From NCBI RefSeq assembly GCF_027257875.1, contig NZ_JAPVQY010000014.1:1-64000 (forward strand): a DNA stretch of 64,000 nucleotides, written 5' to 3'. Position 1 is the stretch's first letter; each line of letters begins with the position of its first letter. Source of the DNA: Burkholderia sp. IMCC1007 (GTDB lineage: Bacteria > Pseudomonadota > Gammaproteobacteria > Burkholderiales > Burkholderiaceae). Under the pieces are notes generated by a model that was given only the letters and a program-made list of their open reading frames with translations, had not been told where the DNA came from and did not search any database. The position numbers and the translations under genes were made by a program. This document shows, in pieces, positions 35,655 to 45,101 of this stretch.

Positions 35655-36554
35655 TCAGGCCGCCGGGATGAGCGCGCGCGACGCGATGCGCGCCGCCGAC
35701 GCGACGACGTCGGCACGCGCGGCCGCATCGGCACGCGGCTGCGTGAACGAGATGGCCATCACGATCGGCGCGCGCGACGGCGGCCAGACCACCGCCACCT
35801 CGGTCGTCGTGCCGTAGCCGCCGCTGCCGGACTTGCCAGCGATGCGCCAGCCGGCCGGCACGCCGGCCGCGATCCCGGTCGCGCCGCGCGCGGCGCCGGC
35901 CAGCCACTCCGTCAGCTGCGCGCGCTGCGAGTCGGCCAGCGTGTCGCCGAGCAGCAGCCGCTGCATCATGTCGACCATCGCGACCGGCGTCGACGTATCG
36001 CGCACGTCGTGAGGCGCGGCCTCGTTCAGCTCGGGTTCCCAGCGGTCGAGACGGAACGTGGTGTCGCCGCTCTCGTGCTCGAACGCGGTCACGGCCTGCG
36101 GGCCGCCGAGCACGTTCATCACCAGATTGCCCGCACCCTTGTCGCCCGACTGCAGCATCGCGACGCACAGCTGCGCGATCGTCATCCCCGTGTCGACGTG
36201 GCTTTCCGTCACCGGCGAGCCGGCCACGACGTCGTAGCGGCGATACAGGATGCGGCGCGGCAGCAGCGATGCGTCGAGCGCGGCGCGCGCGAGGATCGCG
36301 GCGGCGGCGGAGACCGCATAGGTGCCGCACAGCGGGAAGCGCTCGCGTGCGTGATGTGCGATGCGCGTGCCGTTCGACGTATCGAGCACGGCGACGCCGA
36401 GCCGGCCGTTCGACGCTTGTTCGAGCGTGGCGAGCTCGGCTTGCGCGGCGTGGGCGCGCCCCTGGTCGGCCACGGGCGCCGACGAGCACGCGGCGACGAA
36501 CGGTGCGGCGACGGCGGCGAGCAACAGCGAGCGGCGTGTCGGAGAGTGTTCCAT
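35655..36554 (-). CDS. Class A beta-lactamase homologue without catalytic residues
   Basis: This 299-aa protein aligns along its length with Burkholderia Pen-type class A beta-lactamases. It shares features such as 'SPVTESHVDTGMTIAQLC', 'FRLDRWEPELN' and 'GSGGYGTT', and has a Tat-like lipoprotein signal (TRRSLLL...VAACSS) as PenA does. The SxxK motif reads GTYA (Gly77, Ala80 at Ambler 70 and 73), and SDN reads GDK (137-139). Glu175 (Ambler 166) and a KSG triad (Lys241) remain. Without Ser70 and Lys73 it cannot acylate, so it should not hydrolyse beta-lactams. The frame is intact and well conserved, so it may be a binding or sensor protein. Confidence 0.85.
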   Translation of the reverse strand: MEHSPTRRSLLLAAVAAPFVAACSSAPVADQGRAHAAQAELATLEQASNGRLGVAVLDTSNGTRIAHHARERFPLCGTYAVSAAAAILARAALDASLLPRRILYRRYDVVAGSPVTESHVDTGMTIAQLCVAMLQSGDKGAGNLVMNVLGGPQAVTAFEHESGDTTFRLDRWEPELNEAAPHDVRDTSTPVAMVDMMQRLLLGDTLADSQRAQLTEWLAGAARGATGIAAGVPAGWRIAGKSGSGGYGTTTEVAVVWPPSRAPIVMAISFTQPRADAAARADVVASAARIASRALIPAA

Positions 36555-36691
36555 GAATGGCTGGGGTTCTGTCGGAAACGGTGGCACCAGGCAACGCGGG
36601 CGCGCAACACGGCAACACGACGATGCGCGCCGGTTCACGCCGACGGCCGGCTCGCGACGGCATTTGCCGGGCATCGCCGCGAGGCGTCCGT

Positions 36692-37510
36692 CTACCCACG
36701 ATGAACGGGGCCGCATGAACAGGTGCTAGCGTAGCAGCGAGTGCGGCCGCGTTCCAGCGGCGCGACGCGCGAGTTGTCGAGGTCGCCCATCTCGGCGATC
36801 GCGTCGCCCCGGTGCACGATGTCGCCGGTCTTCACCAGCAGCTTGCGGTTGTGTGCATACGCCGTCAGAAAATCCGCGTTGTGCTGCACGATGATCAGGC
36901 TGCCGTAATCGTTCAGGCCCGTGCCCGCATACATCACGCGCCCATCGGCCGCTGCACGGACCGGGTCGCCGGAGCGCCCGGCGATCTGGATGCCGCGGTT
37001 CTGCCCGGGTCGGAACGCGTCGACGATGCGCCCTTGAGCGGGCCAGGTGAGCGTGACCGCGCCCGCGTGCCGCTTCGTTTCCTTCACGACCTGCCGGTCG
37101 CTCGACGCCGACGCGCCGGCCGCCGCATCGCTCGCGGCGGCGACGGCCGCCTGCCGGGTGCCACCGGTCGCACCCGGCGCCTGCAACGGCTGCTGCCGGA
37201 CGATGCGCAGCACCTGCCCCCTGCGCAACGCGCTGCGCGCGCCGAGCTTGTTCCAGGTGCGCAACTCCGCCACGCTGCAGTCGCTCGACGACGCGATGCG
37301 CGACAGCGTGTCGCCGCGCTTCACGACGTACTTCTGCGCGACGAGGATCGGCGCCGGTGCTGGCCCGGCCGGTGCGGCAGCCGACGGCGCCGAACTCGCC
37401 AGCGTGTCGCTTGGCGGAACGGACTGCGTGCTCGCACAACCGGCCATGACGAGCACGGCGGCCAAGCCCGACAACCACGCCGCATTGCGGTTAATCGCGT
37501 GCTGTTTCAT
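36692..37510 (-). CDS. LysM/LytM lipoprotein (NlpD-like) with altered C-terminus
   Basis: This 272-aa lipoprotein (lipobox MAGC) has a LysM domain at ~72-115 ('YVVKRGDTLSRIASSSDCSVAELRTWNKL') and a degenerate M23/LytM domain at ~165-255 ('NRGIQIAGRSGDPVRAAADGRVMYAGTGLNDYGSLIIVQHNADFLTAYAHNRKLLVKTGDIV'). The HxxxD zinc motif is absent, as in amidase activators NlpD and EnvC. Family members end soon after 'IAEMG(D/N)...' with a conserved 'HFE(I/V)R..GKPVDP..YLP'. Here the sequence departs after MGDLDNSRV into a Cys-rich tail, as if by frameshift. It may be a damaged or diverged amidase activator. Confidence 0.82.
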   Translation of the reverse strand: MKQHAINRNAAWLSGLAAVLVMAGCASTQSVPPSDTLASSAPSAAAPAGPAPAPILVAQKYVVKRGDTLSRIASSSDCSVAELRTWNKLGARSALRRGQVLRIVRQQPLQAPGATGGTRQAAVAAASDAAAGASASSDRQVVKETKRHAGAVTLTWPAQGRIVDAFRPGQNRGIQIAGRSGDPVRAAADGRVMYAGTGLNDYGSLIIVQHNADFLTAYAHNRKLLVKTGDIVHRGDAIAEMGDLDNSRVAPLERGRTRCYASTCSCGPVHRG

Positions 37511-37783
37511 GGACGATCGACTCCGTTTTGACAATCTTTCAAGCATCTCAAAAACGGAACGACCGACGTGTAACCGGATGCAAACAATGATGACAAACGA
37601 TCACGAACGCGGCACGGACACATATTTATTGCCGAAAAAATGATCGGAATCGGAATAATTTCGCCGCCGTCGATGCTATACGCGAAGAAAATGGCGCGCT
37701 GCGTCGTTATTTCGAATGACTTTCGATAAACCATCCAGCGCGCCAGCTCAGCCGAGACGGCAAGCGTCGGCCGCGCGTTCGGC
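37511..37783. other. 273-base promoter region of the NlpD-like gene, AT-rich
   Basis: No gene is seen. The region has several AT-rich stretches, unlike its surroundings, for example 37618-37660 and 37685-37710. It separates two minus-strand genes and presumably holds the promoter of the LysM/LytM lipoprotein. Confidence 0.5.
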
Positions 37784-37894
37784 CTAGCGCAACCAGTCCA
37801 TCAATTCGGCGCACGCCCACGCGATGCCGATGCACAGGAACAGCAGGTGCAACGCGATCTTGAACGCCACGCCCCACGACGAATCGATCCGCAT
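37784..37894 (-). CDS. 36-aa membrane microprotein
   Basis: The frame encodes 36 residues: MRIDSSWGVAFK, then a single hydrophobic helix (about residues 9-28, IALHLLFLCIGIAWAC) and a short tail AELMDWLR. GGGGAG lies six bases before the ATG, and codon use matches real genes of the window. It is divergent from the LysR gene at 38053, with 158 bases between them. Single-helix proteins of this size often modulate a membrane partner; none is evident here. Function unknown. Confidence 0.6.
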   Translation of the reverse strand: MRIDSSWGVAFKIALHLLFLCIGIAWACAELMDWLR

Positions 37895-38052
37895 CACAGT
37901 CTCCCCGGTTGATATGCGGCCATGATCCGGTGTCGAGCGTGCCCGGAAAATGCGGAACCGACGAACGGGCCCTCAAGCGCAGCCTGAGACCGCGGCTGCG
38001 GTTCCTGCTAACTTATCGGCCATTCCCGTCCTTACGCGCCCCCCACCCGACC

Positions 38053-38949
38053 ATGCGCTTCGACCTGACCGACCTACGGCTTTTCCTGAACATCTGCGAG
38101 GCCGGCACGATCACGAGCGGCGCCGAGCGTACCCACATCACGCTGCAGGCCGCGAGCGAGCGCATTCGCGGGATGGAGGACGAACTCGGCGTGCCGCTGC
38201 TGCACCGGACCAAGTCGGGCGCGCAGCCGACCGATGCCGGCCTCGCGCTCGAACACCACGCGCGCACCGTGCTGCAGCAGATCGACCACATGCGCGGCGA
38301 ACTGCAGCAATACGGCCAGGGGCTGCGCGGGCACATCCGGCTGCTGTGCAATACGGCCTCGCTGAGCGAATACCTGCCCGACGCGCTCGCCGCGTATCTG
38401 CCGCATCATCCGAAACTGTCGATGAGCGTCGAGGAGCGCTCGAGCCAGGAGATCGTGCATGCGATCCGCAACAAGACGGCCGAGGTCGGGATCGTCGCGG
38501 ATTCGGTCGGGCTCGGCGGGCTGGAGCAGAAGCCGTTCCGCGAGGATTGGCTGATCGTCGTCGTGCCGGCCGCGCACGCGCTCGCCGCGCGCGACAAGGT
38601 CGCGTTCGGCGAGATCGCCGATGCGGATTTCATCGGGCTGACCGACGGCAGCGCGCTGCAGGTCCATCTCGCGGATCAGGCACGTGCGCTCGGCAAGCGG
38701 ATCCGCTACCGTGTGCAGTTGAAGAGTTTCGACGCGATCTGCCGCGTGATCGAGAGCGGCGTCGGAATCGGCATCGTGTCGCGCCATGCGGCCGAACGGG
38801 CGATGCAGACGATGGACGTGCGGCTCGTCGAGCTGTCCGACGCGTGGAGCCACCGCAAGCTCACGCTCTGCGCGCGTTCGTTCGACGCGCTGCCGAAATA
38901 CACGCAGGCATTCGTCGCGTTCCTGTCGGGCGAGACCGCGTCGCGGTAA
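38053..38949 (+). CDS. LysR family regulator
   Basis: This 298-aa regulator has 'FDLTDLRLFLNICEAGTITSGAERTHITLQAASERIRGMEDELGVPLLHR', a LysR HTH variant with Leu-Gln-Ala-Ala-Ser at the recognition helix, followed by a full effector domain. It is 49 bases upstream of the SnoaL-like gene on the same strand and divergent from the 36-aa gene. Either or both may be targets. Confidence 0.87.
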   Translation: MRFDLTDLRLFLNICEAGTITSGAERTHITLQAASERIRGMEDELGVPLLHRTKSGAQPTDAGLALEHHARTVLQQIDHMRGELQQYGQGLRGHIRLLCNTASLSEYLPDALAAYLPHHPKLSMSVEERSSQEIVHAIRNKTAEVGIVADSVGLGGLEQKPFREDWLIVVVPAAHALAARDKVAFGEIADADFIGLTDGSALQVHLADQARALGKRIRYRVQLKSFDAICRVIESGVGIGIVSRHAAERAMQTMDVRLVELSDAWSHRKLTLCARSFDALPKYTQAFVAFLSGETASR

Positions 38950-38998
38950 CACGCGCCGGTTCCGGCGCACCCCATCGATATCTACGGAGGCATTGGCC

Positions 38999-39385
38999 AT
39001 GGCAGAAACGGATCTCGCTACCCGCTACCGCGCGTATATCGACTGCCTGAACCGGCAGGACTGGGCGGCGCTCGGCGAGCACGTCGCGGACAACGTGATC
39101 CACAACGACAGGCCGCTCGGGCTATCCGGTTATCGCGCGCTGCTCGAGCAGAATTTCCGCGACATTCCGGATCTGCGTTTCGACATCCGGCTGCTGGTGT
39201 GCGAGCCGCCGCGCGTCGCGTGCCGGCTTCGCTTCGCATGCGCGCCCAAGGGGGCGTTCATGGGGCTCGCTGTCGACGGCACGCGCGTCACGTTCGCCGA
39301 GAACGTGTTCTACGAATATCACGATGGCAAGATCCGGCAGGTGTGGTCGGTGATCGACAAGGCGGCGATCGAAGCGCAACTCTGA
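38999..39385 (+). CDS. SnoaL-like / ester cyclase family protein
   Basis: This 128-aa protein has the NTF2-like alpha+beta barrel pattern of SnoaL-type polyketide cyclases: an N-terminal helix pair 'ATRYRAYIDCLNRQDWAALGEHVADNVIHNDRPLGLSGYRALLEQNFRDIPDLRFDI' and strand-rich C-terminus ending 'IRQVWSVIDKAAIEAQL'. The substrate is unknown. Many such proteins in non-producers act as small-molecule isomerases or hydrolases. GGAGG precedes the ATG by 9 bases. It is probably cotranscribed with the LysR gene. Confidence 0.75.
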   Translation: MAETDLATRYRAYIDCLNRQDWAALGEHVADNVIHNDRPLGLSGYRALLEQNFRDIPDLRFDIRLLVCEPPRVACRLRFACAPKGAFMGLAVDGTRVTFAENVFYEYHDGKIRQVWSVIDKAAIEAQL

Positions 39386-39413
39386 CGGCGCAGGCCATCG
39401 CGGCGCTTATCGC

Positions 39414-40154
39414 TTATCGCAGCCCCGACGCGGCCATGTACGCGCCGAGCGCGATCATCCCGACGAAGAAGCAGCGCTTGAACGCGTTCTCGCTCATCAC
39501 GCGGCGTGCATACTGGCCGCCGATCATTCCCGCGAGCGCCGGCACGAGCGCCAGCGCCGACACGCCGAGATCGACGGTTTGCAGTGCGCCCGTCACGTGC
39601 AGCTGCAGGCCGAGCGCGATCGTCGACGCGGTAAACGACAGCCCGAGCGCCTGGATCAGGTCGTCCTTCGACAGGCGCAGCGCCTGCAGGTACGGCACGG
39701 CCGGCACGACGAACACGCCGGTCGCGGCCGTCACGACGCCGGTCAGGTAGCCGACCACGGCCGACAGCCACTTTTCATGGCGCCCCGGCGCAGGCAGCCG
39801 CGCGGCGGCAAGCCCCCAGCCGCCGTACGCAATCAGCACGACGCCGAGCGCCGCGTGCGTCCACGCGCTGCCGGCCGCGAGCGCGGGCAGGCCGCCCGTC
39901 AGCGTGCCGATCGCGAGCCCGCCGAGCAATGGCCACAGACGACGCAGCAGCGGCCCGAACGACGGGCCGAGCCACAGCTGCCACACATTGGTGATGAACG
40001 ACGGCACGAGCAGCAGGCTCGCGGCCGCCGACGGCGGCATCGCGAGCGTGAGCAGCCCCATCGCGATCGTCGGCAGCCCGAGGCCGATCATCCCCTTGAC
40101 CGCGCCGGCCAGCAGAAAGACCAGCACGATGATCGTCAGCGTATGAAGGTGCAT
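39414..40154 (-). CDS. TSUP family (TauE/SafE) transporter
   Basis: This 246-aa inner-membrane protein has about eight hydrophobic segments and the duplicated TauE/SafE motif ('LVFLLAGAVKGMIGLGLPTIAMGLL' near the N-terminus, 'VVGYLTGVVTAATGVFVVPAVPYLQAL' in the second half). Members export sulfite, sulfoacetate or other organosulfur anions. Either ATG 40154 or ATG 40163 can be the start; a GGACGGA site is compatible with the downstream one. It stands apart from the neighbouring reductase gene by 128 bases. Confidence 0.83.
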   Translation of the reverse strand: MHLHTLTIIVLVFLLAGAVKGMIGLGLPTIAMGLLTLAMPPSAAASLLLVPSFITNVWQLWLGPSFGPLLRRLWPLLGGLAIGTLTGGLPALAAGSAWTHAALGVVLIAYGGWGLAAARLPAPGRHEKWLSAVVGYLTGVVTAATGVFVVPAVPYLQALRLSKDDLIQALGLSFTASTIALGLQLHVTGALQTVDLGVSALALVPALAGMIGGQYARRVMSENAFKRCFFVGMIALGAYMAASGLR

Positions 40155-40282
40155 GATTGGCATTCCGTCCGGTTGAAGACGGCGCCGATGGTGAACCACC
40201 GTCGCGCCGCCTGCCATCTGGTTTTGCCTGAGGCTGGCTCGGGCCCGTCCGACGGGCCCCGTCATCCGGTCGGCCTCGTCGT

Positions 40283-41299
40283 TCATGTGCCGTGCGCCGG
40301 CCCCCGGCCCTGCTCGCTGTCGAGGTGCGCCATCTGCGCGGCCGGATAACGTTCGCCGGCTGCCGCCCCGGCGGGAACCGCCGCTTCGATGCGGGCGAGA
40401 TCATTGACCGTTAGTTGCAATTTAGACGCCTGCAACGCGTCCTGCAACTGGGTGCGCTTGCGTGCGCCGACCAGCGGCACGATGTCGTCGCCGCGCGACA
40501 GCGCCCATGCGATCGCGATCTGCGCGGGATTGCTGCCCTTCTCGTCGGCGATCGCGCGCAGCGCGTCGACCAGCGCGAGGTTGTGCGCGAGGTTCTCGCC
40601 CTGGAAGCGCGGGCTGGCCGCGCGGAAATCGCGCTCGCCCTGCCGTGCCGCGCTCCAGCCGCCGCCGAGCAGCCCGCGCGACAGCACGCCGTACGCGGTC
40701 ACGCCGATCCCCAGCTCGCGGCAGGTCGGCAGGATGTCCGCCTCGATCCCGCGCGACAGCAGCGAGTACTCGATCTGCAGGTCGGCGATCGGCGCGACGG
40801 CCGCCGCGCGGCGGATCGTGTCGGCGCCGAGCTCCGACAGACCGATATGACGCACGTAGCCGGCCTTCACGAGCTCGGCGATCGCGCCGACCGTCTCCTC
40901 GATCGGCACGGCCGGATCGACGCGCGCGGGCCGGTAGATGTCGATATGGTCGGTGCCGAGCCGCTTCAGCGAATACGCGACGAAGTTGCGGATCGCGTCG
41001 GGCCGCGCGTCGTAGCCGACGAACGCGCCGGCCGGATCGCGCAGCGCGCCGAACTTCACGCTGATCAGCACCTGCTCGCGGGTCCGGCCGCGCAGCGCAT
41101 CGCGAATCAGCATCTCGTTGTCGCCCATCCCGTAGAAGTCGCCGGTATCGAGCAGCGTGATCCCGTTGTCGAGCGCCGCGTGCAGCGTCGCGATGCTCTC
41201 GTCGCGATCCGCCGGCCCGTACAAATCCGACATCCCCATGCAGCCGAGTGCGATCGCCGAAACCTGCGGGCCAGTGCGGCCCAGTTGACGCTTGTCCAT
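40283..41299 (-). CDS. Aldo/keto reductase
   Basis: This 338-aa TIM-barrel oxidoreductase has '[40 protein letters not shown]' with the catalytic Asp and Tyr, Lys in 'VLISVKFG', and the NADPH-binding '[15 protein letters not shown]' near the end. The usual Leu-His-Arg segment reads YRPAR, so the fourth catalytic residue (His) is replaced, as in one subgroup of bacterial AKRs. ATG 41299 follows AAGGAAAC. It is divergent from the LysR gene at 41441, the likely regulator. Confidence 0.88.
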   Translation of the reverse strand: MDKRQLGRTGPQVSAIALGCMGMSDLYGPADRDESIATLHAALDNGITLLDTGDFYGMGDNEMLIRDALRGRTREQVLISVKFGALRDPAGAFVGYDARPDAIRNFVAYSLKRLGTDHIDIYRPARVDPAVPIEETVGAIAELVKAGYVRHIGLSELGADTIRRAAAVAPIADLQIEYSLLSRGIEADILPTCRELGIGVTAYGVLSRGLLGGGWSAARQGERDFRAASPRFQGENLAHNLALVDALRAIADEKGSNPAQIAIAWALSRGDDIVPLVGARKRTQLQDALQASKLQLTVNDLARIEAAVPAGAAAGERYPAAQMAHLDSEQGRGPAHGT

Positions 41300-41440
41300 G
41301 TCCGTTTCCTTGCAGTGGTGAATGAATGAACCGGATTCTGGCCGCATTGGCGCGCACGATAAACGCGAAACGCCCAACCAAATCATTCGACGCTGATTAA
41401 CAATGGAGCCTCTCCCCATTCCCCCAACGCCCCGCCCCGC

Positions 41441-42343
41441 ATGGATCATCTGCAAGCAATGCGCATCTTTGCGCGCGTCGCCCACCTCGGCAGCTTCACG
41501 AAAGCGGCCGAGCAGCTGCAATTGCCGCGCCCGACGGTGAGCAATGCCGTCCAGTATCTGGAAAAACACCTGGGGGTACGCCTGCTGCAGCGGACCACCC
41601 GGCGCGTCGCGCTGACCGTCGAGGGCGCGACCTACTACGAGCGCTGCACGCGGCTGCTGGCCGATCTCGACGACGCCGAGACGCTGTTCGACGAAGCCGG
41701 CGCGGCCCAGCGCGGCCTGATCCGCGTCGACCTGCCCGAGCGCTTCGCGCTGAACAAAGTGATTCCGGCGCTGCCGGATTTCCACGCTCGCTATCCCGAC
41801 CTGCGCGTCGTGCTGAGCACGTCCGACCGCTTCATCGATCTCATCGCCGACGGGATCGACTGCGCGGTGCGGGTCGGCGTGCTGTCCGACACGTCGCTCG
41901 TCGCGCGGCGCATCGGCGAGATGGCGCAGATCAATTGCGCGTCGCCCGGCTATCTCGCGCAACACGGCACGCCGCGCTCGCCGGACGACTTGCCCGACCA
42001 CCTCGCGGTCGGCTATTTCTCGAACCGCACGGGCCGCGAGCTGGACTGGGAATATGCGGACATGGACTCGGGCGAACTGCATACGGTGAAGATGCGCAGC
42101 ATCGTCGCGGTCAACAGCTCGCAAGCGTATCTCGCGTGCTGCCTGGCAGGCCTCGGGCTGATCCAGGCGCCGCGCGACGGGCTCGCGCCGCTCCTCGAAG
42201 ACGGTTCGCTGGTCGAGGTGCTGCCGGAATGGCATGCGGCGCCGCTGCCGGTGTCGGTCGTGTTTCCGCACGGCCGGCACCTCGCGCCGCGCGTGCGGAT
42301 CTTCGTCGACTGGCTCGCGCTAACGCTCGGCGACACGCACTGA
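41441..42343 (+). CDS. LysR family regulator, divergent from aldo/keto reductase
   Basis: This 300-aa regulator has the HTH '[57 protein letters not shown]' and an effector domain with '[12 protein letters not shown]', typical of the LysR subgroup paired with reductases. It shares a 141-bp intergenic region with the aldo/keto reductase gene. The porin gene downstream is convergent with it. Confidence 0.88.
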   Translation: MDHLQAMRIFARVAHLGSFTKAAEQLQLPRPTVSNAVQYLEKHLGVRLLQRTTRRVALTVEGATYYERCTRLLADLDDAETLFDEAGAAQRGLIRVDLPERFALNKVIPALPDFHARYPDLRVVLSTSDRFIDLIADGIDCAVRVGVLSDTSLVARRIGEMAQINCASPGYLAQHGTPRSPDDLPDHLAVGYFSNRTGRELDWEYADMDSGELHTVKMRSIVAVNSSQAYLACCLAGLGLIQAPRDGLAPLLEDGSLVEVLPEWHAAPLPVSVVFPHGRHLAPRVRIFVDWLALTLGDTH

Positions 42344-42397
42344 CGCAATGACGGCATCGCTGCCGGGGCGATCGGGCCCCGGCCTGCGCTCGCGCAC

Positions 42398-43552
42398 TCA
42401 GAACTTGTGGCGGATGGCGGCGCGCACCGCGAACTGGTTGGACGACGACGACGGGCCGTCGGTGCCGACCACGTAGCCGCCGTCGGCCGCGGTGCCCGTC
42501 TTGTCGCCGCCGACCTTCTGCCATGCGCCCTGCAGGTAGACGTCGGTGCGCTTGGACAGGCTGTAGTCGGCCATCAGGCCGACCGTGTGGTATTTCGGCT
42601 TGATCGCGCCGCCCGCGCCGTCGAACTTGCCGTCGGTGTACACGTACTGCGCGCCGAGATAGAAATCGGGCGTGAGCTGGTACTTGCCGTTGATCTCGAA
42701 GTTCTGGAACTTCGTCGCGGTCAGCCCGAGCCCGTCGAACGTCGTGGCCGGCAGGTAAATGGTCGACACCGGGTGCTTCATGTCGGTCTTCGTATAGACG
42801 AAGCCGACCGTCGCGGGGCCGAACGTATAGTTGATGCCGCCGCCGAAGATGCGCAGGCGCTCGGCGACGAAATTCGCGTCGTCGGCCGCGATCGCGCCCG
42901 CGCTGCCGACGCCCGGGCTGTTCGCCTGCAGATACGCGGCCGCGACCTGCAGCCCGGCGAGCGAATACTGCGCGCCGACGCTGTACTGGCGGTTGGTCGC
43001 GAAGCCGGTGCTGTTGCTGAAGCTGTAGGTGCCGCCGAAGGTCAGCCCGTTCCAGTCGGGGCTCGCGTACTTGACCGTGTTGTTGACGCGGAACGAGTTG
43101 TCCGTGTTGTCGTTGTCGAACGGATGCGAGAACAGCGTGCCGCCCCAGTTGCCGTTCGCGGTCAGCGGCGCGAGATAGTCGACGACGGAGTCGTACTGGC
43201 GGCCGAACGTCAGCGTGCCGAAGCGCGACGCGCTCAACCCGACGAACGCCTGACGACCGAACATCCGGCCGCCCTGGTTGAGCCGGCCGTTGTTCACGTC
43301 GAAGCCGCTTTCCAGCGTGAAGATCGCCTTCAGCCCGCCGCCGAGATCCTCGCTGCCTTTCAGGCCCCAGCGGCTGCCCTGCGCATAGCCGCTCGCCAGT
43401 TGGTAATCCGTTTTTCCGACCCCGTTTACGTTTACGTTGTTCGTGTAGTCGAAGCCTTCGTCGATCAGGCCGTACAGCGTGACGCTGTCCTGCGCGAAGG
43501 CCGGCGCGGCGAACGCTGCCAGCGCGGCGGCAAAAATGACGTGCTTCCTCAT
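42398..43552 (-). CDS. Gram-negative porin (Burkholderia OmpC-like)
   Basis: This 384-aa outer-membrane porin has a signal peptide (20 residues, AFA|QD), then 'SVTLYGLIDEGFDYTNNV', the hallmark first strand of betaproteobacterial trimeric porins. It continues with repeated amphipathic strands and ends '...FAVRAAIRHKF' with the C-terminal Phe needed for BamA recognition. GGAG precedes the ATG at 43552. It lets small hydrophilic solutes cross the outer membrane. It stands alone, with a ~385-bp upstream region shared with the divergent opgC gene. Confidence 0.93.
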   Translation of the reverse strand: MRKHVIFAAALAAFAAPAFAQDSVTLYGLIDEGFDYTNNVNVNGVGKTDYQLASGYAQGSRWGLKGSEDLGGGLKAIFTLESGFDVNNGRLNQGGRMFGRQAFVGLSASRFGTLTFGRQYDSVVDYLAPLTANGNWGGTLFSHPFDNDNTDNSFRVNNTVKYASPDWNGLTFGGTYSFSNSTGFATNRQYSVGAQYSLAGLQVAAAYLQANSPGVGSAGAIAADDANFVAERLRIFGGGINYTFGPATVGFVYTKTDMKHPVSTIYLPATTFDGLGLTATKFQNFEINGKYQLTPDFYLGAQYVYTDGKFDGAGGAIKPKYHTVGLMADYSLSKRTDVYLQGAWQKVGGDKTGTAADGGYVVGTDGPSSSSNQFAVRAAIRHKF

Positions 43553-43936
43553 GACGGATCTCCGGAGCCGGGGGCCGTGCGCCCGGCGCATCATTGGTCT
43601 GTTTATATGGAGTGGCCCGCTGGGCGGACAACGCGGTGTGCAGCCGCGAGGACAAAATGGTGTCACGTCGCAAACCGGCCGTCCATCGGGGGCGTGGAGC
43701 CCGCATGCAAAGCGTTGCGCGGGTCCAACTGCCGCCCTGCTGCCCCGTTCGGCAGGCTGCCGGACCGGGCTTGCCGGCAGCCGCTGGCCGGTGCGCCATC
43801 CGCATAAACCCGAGCGATGTCGCATCGATGGCACAATGCGCATCCATTCGTCATTTCTTCACGAAGTCATGCTTCACCCCGATTCATGCGCGGCGGCTGC
43901 CAGCCGCGCCCGCGGCGCGCGCCGGGAGGCGGCTCG
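43553..43936. other. 384-base divergent promoter region, porin and opgC
   Basis: No gene is supported; open frames here are short, Arg-rich and lack start signals. AT-richer patches near 43592-43612 and 43850-43880 are likely promoters. No named operator was recognised. Confidence 0.5.
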
Positions 43937-45040
43937 ATGACCGCCGCCGCCCGGCCCGGCCGCTACGCCGAGCTCGATTTCTTCCGCGGCCTCGTGCTGC
44001 TCGTGATCGTCGTCGACCACATCGGCGGCAGCATCCTGTCGCGCGTGACGCTGCATGCGTACGCGCTGTGCGATGCGGCCGAGGTGTTCGTGTTCCTCGG
44101 CGGCTTCGCCACCGCCATCGCGTACAACGCGCTCGCCGAGCGCCACGACGAGGCCGCCGCGCGCCAGCGCTTCATCCGCCGCGCGTTCGAGATCTACCGC
44201 GCGTTCCTGGTGACGGCCGGCCTGATGCTGCTGATCACGGCCGTGCTGAACGCGTTCTCGATCGACGGGCCGAACATGCCGACCAACGATCTCGACGGCC
44301 TGCTCCACAAGCCGCTCGCGGCGCTGCGCGACATCCTGCTGTTCCGCCGTCAGCCGTATCTCGCATCGGTGCTGCCGATGTACGCGTTCTTCGCGCTGCT
44401 CGTGCCGCTCGCGCTGCCGCTCGCGCGCACGCAGCCGTGGCTGCTGCTCGCGTTCAGCGGATCGCTGTGGTACGCCGCGCCGCATGTCGCGCGCTTCCTG
44501 CCGACCGTCGAAGGCCTGCCGTGGGACTTCAATCCGTTCGCGTGGCAGTTCCTGTTCGTGTTCGGCGTGATCGCGCGCTGCCAGCCCGTGTACCAGACGC
44601 TCGCGCCGAAGCCGCAGGGGTGGCTGCTCACGGCCGCGGCGCTCGCGGTCGTCGCGGCCGGCGCGTACTACCGGCTGCGCGTCGAGCCGTTCCCGACCGA
44701 TCCGTCGATCAAGCAGAACCTCGGCGCGCTGCGGCTCGGCAACTTCCTCGCGATCGCGTGGCTCGCGGCCAAGCTCGTGCACCTCGGGTGGATGAAGAAG
44801 GTCGCGCACGCGATGCCGTGGATCGGCACGATCGGCCGGCAGGGGCTGCTGTGCTTCGTCGCGGGCACCTGCATCTCGCTCGCGGTCGATTCGCTGCTGT
44901 ACCAGGCGACCGAAGGCTACCTCGACGTGCCGCTCGGCCTGACCGCCGACGTCGTCGCGATCGGCTTGCTGTATCTCGTCGCGAGGCTCTATGCACCGTT
45001 GGTATCGCGGCTGCCGTTCCCGTTCCGTGTGCGGCGATGA
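43937..45040 (+). CDS. opgC: OpgC-type membrane acyl/succinyl transferase
   Basis: This 367-aa protein has about ten transmembrane segments and the OpgC_C pattern: 'RYAELDFFRGLVLLVIVVDHIGGSILSRVTLHAYALCDAAEVFVFLGGFATAIAY' at the N-terminus and 'GRQGLLCFVAGTCISLAVDSLL' near the C-terminus. OpgC adds succinyl groups to osmoregulated periplasmic glucans, and betaproteobacterial members of the family are often annotated so. The glucan synthesis genes opgGH are not here, so the name is by family. GGGAGG precedes ATG 43937. Confidence 0.8.
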   Translation: MTAAARPGRYAELDFFRGLVLLVIVVDHIGGSILSRVTLHAYALCDAAEVFVFLGGFATAIAYNALAERHDEAAARQRFIRRAFEIYRAFLVTAGLMLLITAVLNAFSIDGPNMPTNDLDGLLHKPLAALRDILLFRRQPYLASVLPMYAFFALLVPLALPLARTQPWLLLAFSGSLWYAAPHVARFLPTVEGLPWDFNPFAWQFLFVFGVIARCQPVYQTLAPKPQGWLLTAAALAVVAAGAYYRLRVEPFPTDPSIKQNLGALRLGNFLAIAWLAAKLVHLGWMKKVAHAMPWIGTIGRQGLLCFVAGTCISLAVDSLLYQATEGYLDVPLGLTADVVAIGLLYLVARLYAPLVSRLPFPFRVRR

Positions 45041-45101
45041 CGCGCCGCGCCGTCACGCACCGCTGCTACGATAGCGGGCGCTCTTCCTGAAACGATTCGC
45101 C

